From assembly GCA_046727955.1 (NCBI GenBank), contig JBKPDO010000181.1, positions 1 to 19,571 on the forward strand: 19,571 bases of DNA. The letters are read 5' to 3'. The DNA comes from DASVXQ01 sp046727955 (GTDB taxonomy: Bacteria > Actinomycetota > CALGFH01). Position 1 is the first letter of the stretch, and every line of letters starts with the position of its first letter. The notes under the pieces were generated by a model, which had not been told where the DNA came from, did not search any database, and saw nothing but the letters and a program-made list of their open reading frames with translations. Made by a program: the position numbers and the translations under genes. This document shows positions 19,210 through 19,571 of this stretch, piece after piece.

Positions 19210-19378
19210 CCAGAGCAATAGCCTCCGGCATTCCCGTCTGCTGTTTCGAGCACCGACCGCGACACGCGCCGTTCGATTGGAAGCGCCTTCGGCGCTTGCT
19301 GCTTCGCTGGCAAGCTCCGCAGCCCTGCCCCGCTCACCCGGAGAACGACCTCACCCGGCCCGACGCGGGCACCTTCAC

Positions 19379-19426
19379 GGGTACGTCAACCCCTACGTCA
19401 ATGGGTACGTCAACCCCTACGTCAAT
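19379..19426. repeat. Two perfect 24-bp tandem repeats = four TACGTCAA boxes at 12-bp spacing
   Basis: TACGTCAA occurs at 19382, 19394, 19406 and 19418, separated alternately by CCCC and TGGG, giving two identical 24-bp units. It is probably a protein-binding array, near the iteron cluster and the hairpin. Confidence 0.75.
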
Positions 19427-19494
19427 CCCCCCGCCACGCATGGCGTACCCGCTCCAGGCCGGACGGCGGGATCACCGCAGGCAAGAGCCCCTGC

Positions 19495-19537
19495 GGGGGG
19501 CCAGTCGCCCGCAAAAACCGCGGGCGACTGGCCCCCC
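19495..19537. terminator. 18-bp perfect GC-rich hairpin
   Basis: GGGGGGCCAGTCGCCCGC (19495-19512) pairs with all 18 bases of GCGGGCGACTGGCCCCCC (19520-19537), loop AAAAACC. The stem is unusually long and is followed by TTGGGGG, without a T-tract. A bidirectional terminator or a replication/transfer hairpin is possible. Confidence 0.6.
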
Positions 19538-19571
19538 TTGGGGGAGAGGATGCGAGCGCGCTTGATCCATG

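Larger units (their letters stand above)
19210..19571. other. Right-end region with repeats, no supported gene
   Basis: One open frame spans 19296-19565 but its product is a simple translation of the tandem repeat and hairpin with no conserved motif or ribosome binding site. The region holds a 24-bp tandem repeat (19379-19426) and a long hairpin (19495-19537). An ATG at the very edge (19569-19571) could begin the next gene. Confidence 0.45.

Noticed and set aside
19379..19426. CRISPR array or coding repeat (YVNP-type or GTSTPTS peptide)
   Set aside because: There are no spacers, and the flanking frames have no conserved sequence or ribosome binding site; a DNA-binding array is simpler.

Overview
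The window is very GC-rich DNA (with a few AT-richer islands) from an actinomycete-type bacterium. Supporting signs are G/C-ending codons, frequent GTG starts with AGGAGG-type ribosome binding sites, a DUF2637 (Spd-like) membrane protein, a GntR/UTRA regulator next to a Nudix gene, and Rhs and Tat-exported proteins. I cannot name the genus.

Region 1 (1-1150) is an edge of host or older island DNA. It holds the broken start of an exported Rhs-type protein (in-frame TAG) and, upstream of it, an OmpR-type winged-helix regulator. Three 11-bp-phased TGTCGG boxes lie between them.

Region 2 (1153-6914) is a graveyard bounded by two directly repeated ~142-bp segments. Each carries the 3' half of a tRNA-Arg(ACG) gene, a classical attachment-site scar. 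Inside are a frameshifted pentapeptide/oxidoreductase-like gene, a transposase fragment, an orphan Rhs toxin tip with its overlapping candidate immunity gene (both AT-richer than their surroundings), a methyltransferase remnant to which the Rhs tip is joined, an intact exported beta-propeller protein (DUF4185-like), and a decayed IS6-family transposase.

Region 3 (6915-19571) looks like the backbone of an actinomycete integrative and conjugative element (AICE-like). It has a Nudix hydrolase divergent from a GntR regulator, then an operon of excisionase-like HTH protein, zinc-motif protein, replication-relaxation-like protein and a VirD4/TraD-like coupling ATPase. After a structured 570-bp non-coding gap comes a run of small genes: micro-protein, ssb, micro-protein, zinc-ribbon, MazG-like, Spd-like membrane protein, second MazG-like, and others. 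The right edge has iteron-like repeats and a long hairpin, probably an origin or recombination region. A palindrome (GCTCGT-A(T/C)AG-ACGAG) overlaps both the GntR gene promoter and the promoter region of the excisionase/transfer operon, so GntR probably controls both.

The most striking feature is a ~2.5-kb cassette (8304-10817) inserted exactly after the GntR stop codon. It is bounded by 147-bp inverted repeats (one mismatch), each a MITE-like unit with its own 15-bp terminal inverted repeats, and by a 5-bp direct repeat ATAGA that looks like a target-site duplication. It carries an mrr restriction-gene fragment and two exported-protein genes, one with a Trp-to-stop mutation, but no transposase. 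It separates GntR from its second operator.

From the tRNA scar geometry I predict an intact tRNA-Arg(ACG) gene, and probably an integrase gene, just beyond the right end of this window.
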